Assembly (NCBI GenBank): GCA_029449235.1
Contig: JANATG010000002.1
Coordinates: 3,038,001-3,102,000 of the forward strand
From: Linnemannia schmuckeri
Taxonomy: Eukaryota; Mortierellomycota; Mortierellomycetes; Mortierellales; Mortierellaceae
DNA length: 64,000 nucleotides
Direction: 5' to 3'
Numbering within the stretch: the first letter of the stretch is position 1; every line of letters begins with the position of its first letter. The notes below the pieces were generated by a model, which was not told where the DNA came from, did no database searches, and was given only the letters and a program-made list of their open reading frames with translations. A program made the translations under genes and the position numbers. Below are positions 59,568 through 64,000 of the stretch, piece by piece.

Positions 59568-59852
59568 TGATGCAAAAAGAGGTGGTGGCTAGGCAGCGGT
59601 GGCGACGCTTTAGATTAGCAGCCATTTTCTTTGTAGACATAGTATTAGTAATGCGCCAAGCCCTCCTGTCTGCTCTTTGTCCTTTTACACATCACTTCTT
59701 GGACGAGAGCAGTACTGACAAGAGTTTCGCTGGCGCGCTGCAGTATATCGTTTTGTGTGATTCTTTAGGACACTATTATCACTACCCCGTACCAATTGAG
59801 GACTTAACAGCGGTCCTATACCTCTATCCTTCGACCCTCTCCCTGAGTAACA
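59568..59852 (+). repeat. Foldback repeat array, unit 3 (inverted)
   Basis: Inverted copy of units 1 and 2, ending CTCCCTGAGTAACAT, the reverse complement of the unit 2 start. With unit 1 it could form a near-perfect hairpin of roughly 280 bp per arm. Its open frame is the same translated reading as in unit 1. Confidence 0.8.
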
Positions 59853-59887
59853 TCGTCTTAAGGAGTAAAATATGATCTCACTGCCAT

Positions 59888-59999
59888 CTCTAGTAAATAT
59901 TAGAGCTGGGAGCAAGTGGCTTATTTTTGTCAATTACTGGCCGTTTGTACATCAATTTTTCTGTAGCTGACAAAAATAAGCAGCTCTAGTAAATATTAG
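59888..59999. mobile_element. Small MITE-like element
   Basis: A 16-bp sequence (CTCTAGTAAATATTAG) occurs at 59888-59903 and again at 59984-59999. Inside, a perfect 14-bp inverted pair (GCTTATTTTTGTCA at 59919-59932, its complement at 59968-59981) flanks a short core. Near-palindromic ends plus an inner inverted repeat in 112 bp fit a miniature inverted-repeat element. The family is unknown. Confidence 0.6.
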
Positions 60000-60014
60000 C
60001 ATGCGCGAACACCA

Positions 60015-60066
60015 CCTAGTGCAAGTGGTTAAACTGCACTGCCTTGGGTAAGCGGGTTCAGGATTA
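60015..60066 (+). other. Degenerate tRNA-like or SINE-head sequence
   Basis: A D-arm-like hairpin (GTGCA 60019-60023 pairing TGCAC 60035-60039, with AGTGGTTAA in the loop) resembles a pol III A box. GGGTTCAGGA at 60054-60063 resembles a B box. No paired acceptor or T stem was found, so it is not a working tRNA; it may be the head of a tRNA-derived SINE or chance. Confidence 0.3.
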
Positions 60067-60087
60067 AATATCGTTAAAAACTCTCGC

Positions 60088-60196
60088 TTTCTTCAGCTTG
60101 GGACGGCTTCAATGTCTCATCAATATTTCTTCAGCCTGGGACGGCTTCAATGTCCATCGATCTTTCTTTAGCCTGAGAAGGCTTCAAAATCCATCC
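60088..60196 (+). repeat. 37-38 bp tandem repeat, three decaying copies
   Basis: Copies begin at about 60088, 60126 and 60163 with TTTCTTCAGC and GGGACGGCTTCAATG. The third is the most diverged (CTTTAGCCTGAGAAGGC). It lies next to the tRNA-like sequence and may be part of the same element. Confidence 0.75.
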
Positions 60197-61984
60197 TTAT
60201 GCCTTTCACTAGTCATAGTCCGCCATAAAAATCAATAAAAACCTCAAAGCCTCCTGCGGGCGATAAAAGCAGAAAAAAAAACATGCGCGAACAGTGCTAT
60301 GCATGCATGAATCACAAAAGATCTCATGGTTCCTCTGAATTGAGAGGGCATGGACAAACATGTATAAGAAAAATCAAAATGCTCCCTGTTCGGATTGTGC
60401 AAACAATAACAAACGATTTCGCAGGTTGTTGGTAATACGAGTACAGCTTGCATCCTATCGAGCCGAATAAAAAAATTGTCCGGGTACGAATCCTTCATTC
60501 AGTGTCTTCAGGGTCTCTCATGTTTTCACCTTTTGAAGGAGCGACGAGCAGGGAGAACAGGCACGGGGCAAAGGATGATAATGTACCTGAGGGTATGGGA
60601 ATTGGCGAGTGAGAAAAGTTGCAAGGGTGCATGCTGTGCACACTGGTGTGGTAAGTGGATATGGACTACAAACAAAATATGATTTATGCCCACGAATAAA
60701 AGGGCCTAGGCTAAAAGGGGTTCGTGTGAAGGCGATCAAGGCTGAAGAGATGGGAAAGCACATAGGTGCATGAGGAGAAAATGATGTGGGTGGGGTCGTC
60801 AGCCAACGGAAATTCGCGCTAGAAAACAAAAGGTAAGGGTGTGGGAAGATGCGCGACAGGGAAACGCGTCAAGGAAGGAATAAAGTGAGCAAGAGAGCAT
60901 GGCGTGTCAGAAGGAAAGAAACCACATTACATTGCTTCCTTGCTTCTCGTTTTCTGACACTATCAGACACGATCCATTGCCTTTCCCCCCTCCTTCCTCC
61001 CCGACCCCGTTCCTGTGTGCTTACGGCGGTCGAAATCTCTGCCCACCAATAGTACCCTACGCGTCCCTGTCCTATTTTCCTAACGCTAATCATTATCATA
61101 GGTGCAGACTGTTCATTCAACTGTCCCCGTAGCCTGGTACGCTCTCATGCCTCTTTATGCTCCCTCCATTCACTCGCTGACCACATCACGATCCTGCAGA
61201 TCTCTCCTTTTTCTGGCCTATGCTCTTTTTTATTTTTGCCACTCATACCCTGGTATGCTCCATGCCCCTAATTTTTTCACACTCCTTCTTTCTCCCGAAA
61301 TACCTTTGCCTCCCTTTGCTTGGCTTATTAGCGGTCGACGCGATATTTTTTTTCTCAGGTGTCCATGCCCTAGTAGGATACATTTGGGTTGCGAGAGAAA
61401 TTGCGGGGAGGCATTAAACTGAGGGAGAGGGCGGCTGTAACGAATGGGCTAGCCTTGATATTCTAATATACATAGCCCCATTGTTCTGTTCTTTTTTTTT
61501 GTTTAATCGCTCAGGATTCTTACAGGAACCTTCATCATTATGGGCTCTTAAGCCCCGGGCGCCTGTTAGGAGCAGAATTACGGGCACAATGATGTACCCT
61601 GACCAAAAAAAAAGAATCGTGTTACAAAACTATTGGCAGATGTAAAAAAAAATTCCAAAGGACAAGGGGTGAGATAATCCTCCTACAGGACAAAGGATGA
61701 GAGTAGACGCAAGACTGGTTCAAAATGTTCCTACGGAAGCATGCATGACTGCATATTATGCCATTGAAGTTCAAAAAAGAACTCACACGTCAACACTTCC
61801 TCGGGCCTATCCTGCTGTGTCGTGTCGACGCGTGGAATGGCGTCACTTTTTCCTGTGTCCTCTCCATTTCTAAAGACTTATCGCTCTTAGTTCAACCACA
61901 CAATGCTATTATGCCTAGCGTCAGCAACAAAATGCCTTTGGAGGCAGAAGCGTGGAATCATGGACGTGCCATCAACGTTTTTTG
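60197..61984. other. Intergenic, no gene supported
   Basis: About 1.8 kb with short, low-complexity frames only. CT-rich at 60950-61020 and 61150-61330. No motif or splice pattern recognised. Confidence 0.55.
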
Positions 61985-61992
61985 TATAAATA
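61985..61992 (+). promoter_or_regulatory. TATA-like box before the cysteine-rich secreted protein gene
   Basis: TATAAATA, 99 bp before ATG 62091 and 212 bp before ATG 62204, followed by a C/A-rich leader. Its position supports transcription of the locus. Motif-based inference. Confidence 0.4.
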
Positions 61993-62203
61993 CATGCAGT
62001 TATCTTGCAATTGCATCTCATTTCTCCTCACCACTCGCATTCACACATTTTTCACTCTCCCCCTCAAAAAACAAACCCAAAAATCTAACCATGTTGTTCG
62101 TTTAGACCGCCATTGCCGTTTTCGCTGCAGGTAACAATGTTTTTTCTTTGGCATACGCCTCCCAGTTTTGTACTTGCAAGATATGCTACTGTGTTCAGAC
62201 TCA

Positions 62204-62533
62204 ATGGAAAAGTACTCATTAGTTCTGATACTTTTTGGTTTTCGCAAAATCTCTCCGTTCCTGATGTATATAGCCACCCTTGCATCGGCTTGCCCTCATC
62301 GCATGTTCGGAACAGAGATGTACTACGGCACTTTTGAGCCCTGCGATCGTCCCCAAGGTCAGTGTTGCCCAGGCCTAGTCTGCGACCTCGACAGGTACGA
62401 ATGCCAGGCATCTCTGCGCGCTCATAAGAAAACATTCTTCAAGTCCAACGACATGTGCTATGGACCTGGCTACCCTTGCGGTAGTTGGTCCGAGTGTTGC
62501 TCGGAGGGATGCTACGTGGGCACTTGCCTGTAG
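62204..62533 (+). CDS. Small secreted cysteine-rich protein with two cystine-knot-like domains
   Basis: As read unspliced from ATG 62204, 109 residues. A hydrophobic leader (YSLVLILFGF..., then MYIATLASA) fits a signal peptide with cleavage after ASA. The mature part has twelve cysteines in two sets, C-x16-C-x6-CC-x4-C-x6-C and C-x6-C-x5-CC-x3-C-x4-C, each with the central CC of inhibitor-cystine-knot folds. An alternative two-exon model (62091-62130 spliced to 62274-62533) also yields a signal-peptide-like start, in phase, but has an in-frame TAG at 62103-62105. Which 5' end is used, and whether the gene is active, cannot be decided from sequence. An extracellular role (defence, symbiosis or adhesion) is possible; none is shown. 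Confidence 0.6.
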   Translation: MEKYSLVLILFGFRKISPFLMYIATLASACPHRMFGTEMYYGTFEPCDRPQGQCCPGLVCDLDRYECQASLRAHKKTFFKSNDMCYGPGYPCGSWSECCSEGCYVGTCL

Positions 62534-64000
62534 ACATATTCCCCCTCCCCCCATTCTGGATCTTTTGAAATGAACCGAGCATGGATATTCCTGTAAATGC
62601 TTCTTTGTTCTTGTTCTGTGGAAACAGACTTGTTCAGAGAGGCATTTATTGCATATAAGCAAGTGAGGTGAATCACATCCAATAAAAAAGTTTCTCGCAC
62701 TCGTAGCCTCAGAAAAAAACAATAATCTATGAAATCGAGAAGGCTTTAGTTCTTTCGCACGCAAACATGACATTACCATCTATACGCGTTTCTTTCTGCC
62801 AAAACCCGAAAGGGCAATAACAAAAACAAAAGGATAGATCTTGCATTCAAGCTTGTGGTCGGCTTTCTAACATCATTCGCACTATGAGATATTGTGACCC
62901 TATCAATCGTACTCTGCACACAGCCCCCCATCCTCCGCACCGCTGGTTTCTATATGTGTATGTATGGAGCTGAGAGAACCTTATCCTTAAAGAAACGGTC
63001 AGCATATAAAGGCAGCTTATATCCCGTGTTTCTGCATTCCCCTTTCCTTTTGCATCCTTTTCATGTACAGTGAAAAAAGTGTTTTCTATGTGCTTTGATG
63101 ATGGTTGTCCCAAAAGGTTGTGAAGACGATTAGTGGATCCTCAACATCGGACCTTTTACTTTGATCTGTAGTCCAACAAGACGAGAGTAAGAGTGGCTGA
63201 CTGAGAAGGAAAGGGGCGAGCGAACGAGTGGAGGAAGGGAGCGAGAGAGGGAGACTAGTGTTTGGGAACGACTATCTTAATAAAGGCGTGAGTTATGAAC
63301 TGAGGAACTATCGAAAATGCGCAACAAAAATGTTCAACTACAACCCAATTCTGGCCGATTTATTGAAATGCTCATTCATTACCTTTGCAATCAGCCTCAA
63401 GGCTCCTCTCTTCTACCCTCCTTCACCTTACCTCTACCTTCCTTTAACCTCCCCCGCTACCTTTCATCTCCTCTCACCACCTCCCCATTCTCTTCTACCT
63501 TTAAATACACAATCATATCCTTGACACCCCTCCCTGCAGTCGCCTCCTCTTTGGTTGAAGGATTACACAAAAGCCGTATTTTCTGAAGGCAAGACATAAG
63601 ATACATTGAAATCTCATACAGAACCCTCTGTTTTTCGAAGAACAAACTATATTTCGCTTATTTTATTTGCCCTGTATGAAATATTTGAAAACGACAAAGG
63701 AACAAACAAGGACTTCGTAGGGTCCTGAGATGGCTGGATAGTCGCAAGACATTTTTTTTGCGCCAGCAAAGGAGTCAAACACCTTTCGTTACTTTCTGTC
63801 AAATCAAAAAGCAAAAAAAGGAATGGACAATCCACAGACAACAATATCGCAGAGTCAATTGACACCTGGCATCTAGCAACGCTGGTCATGCCAGGATTAG
63901 ACCAATCGTCGGCAAATAAAAACTACCTCTATTCTACCGTACTCCTTACTCAGAGGTAGAGGGAGCAAGCTTTGTTTACAATAAGGTAAGAAAAAGCGAG
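62534..64000. other. 3' flank to window end, no gene supported
   Basis: About 1.5 kb of AT-rich intergenic DNA. A CT-rich stretch at 63400-63530 resembles promoter tracts elsewhere but precedes no recognisable coding start before the window ends. Confidence 0.5.

Noticed and set aside
58906..59875. Three similar open frames (RWRRFRLAAIFFVDIVLV type) as a gene family
   Set aside because: They occur because the DNA repeats, on alternating strands, with no start context, splice pattern or known domain.
60015..60066. Functional tRNA gene
   Set aside because: Only a D-arm-like hairpin and a B-box-like motif; no acceptor or T stem pairing.

Overview
This window is intron-rich eukaryotic DNA from a filamentous, early-diverging fungus. 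Genes carry up to 12 exons with short GT/AG introns. The intergenic DNA is strongly pyrimidine- or purine-biased with long A/T homopolymers. The repertoire (a vacuolar PQ-loop transporter, an OFA-type MFS carrier, paired three-finger C2H2 proteins and a dispersed family of propeller-plus-channel proteins) fits Mucoromycota, most likely Mortierellomycotina. That placement is inference; no marker here proves it.

Left third (1-23.1 kb). The 3' end of an FLVCR-like MFS transporter is followed by a complete six-exon eIF3e gene (2633-4871). Next comes a decayed scrap of the channel family (5515-5939) and a broken BED-finger hAT transposon (about 7.2-9.4 kb). Two convergent 12-exon genes follow (10711-16578 on +, 17322-23149 on -). 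Each encodes a protein of about 1,500 residues with a beta-rich N-terminal domain, a WD40-like propeller, a helical linker and a six-helix TRP-like ion channel.

Middle (23-46.5 kb). An unrecognised two-helix membrane protein (24651-27249), a Ypq1/PQLC2-type vacuolar basic amino acid transporter (28912-31973) and an OFA-family MFS transporter on the minus strand (32322-36035) are followed by about 5 kb with no gene I can support. Two paralogous C2H2 zinc-finger proteins lie on the minus strand (41131-42861 and 45280-46518).

Right third (47.5-64 kb). A propeller-only family member without a channel (47553-50082) lies directly upstream of a full-length member (50718-57180). A 5' fragment of a further copy follows (58155-58624). 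After it is a repeat-dense patch (58.8-60.2 kb) with a foldback repeat array, a MITE-like element, a degenerate tRNA-like sequence and a tandem repeat. A small secreted double cystine-knot-like protein (62204-62533) has an ambiguous 5' end.

The most notable content is the propeller-channel family: three full-length members, one channel-less member and two to three decayed fragments in 64 kb. Every intron phase that can be compared is conserved, while the pore, cytosolic tail and an acidic loop diverge. All exon models come from splice-site reading and paralog comparison without transcript data.
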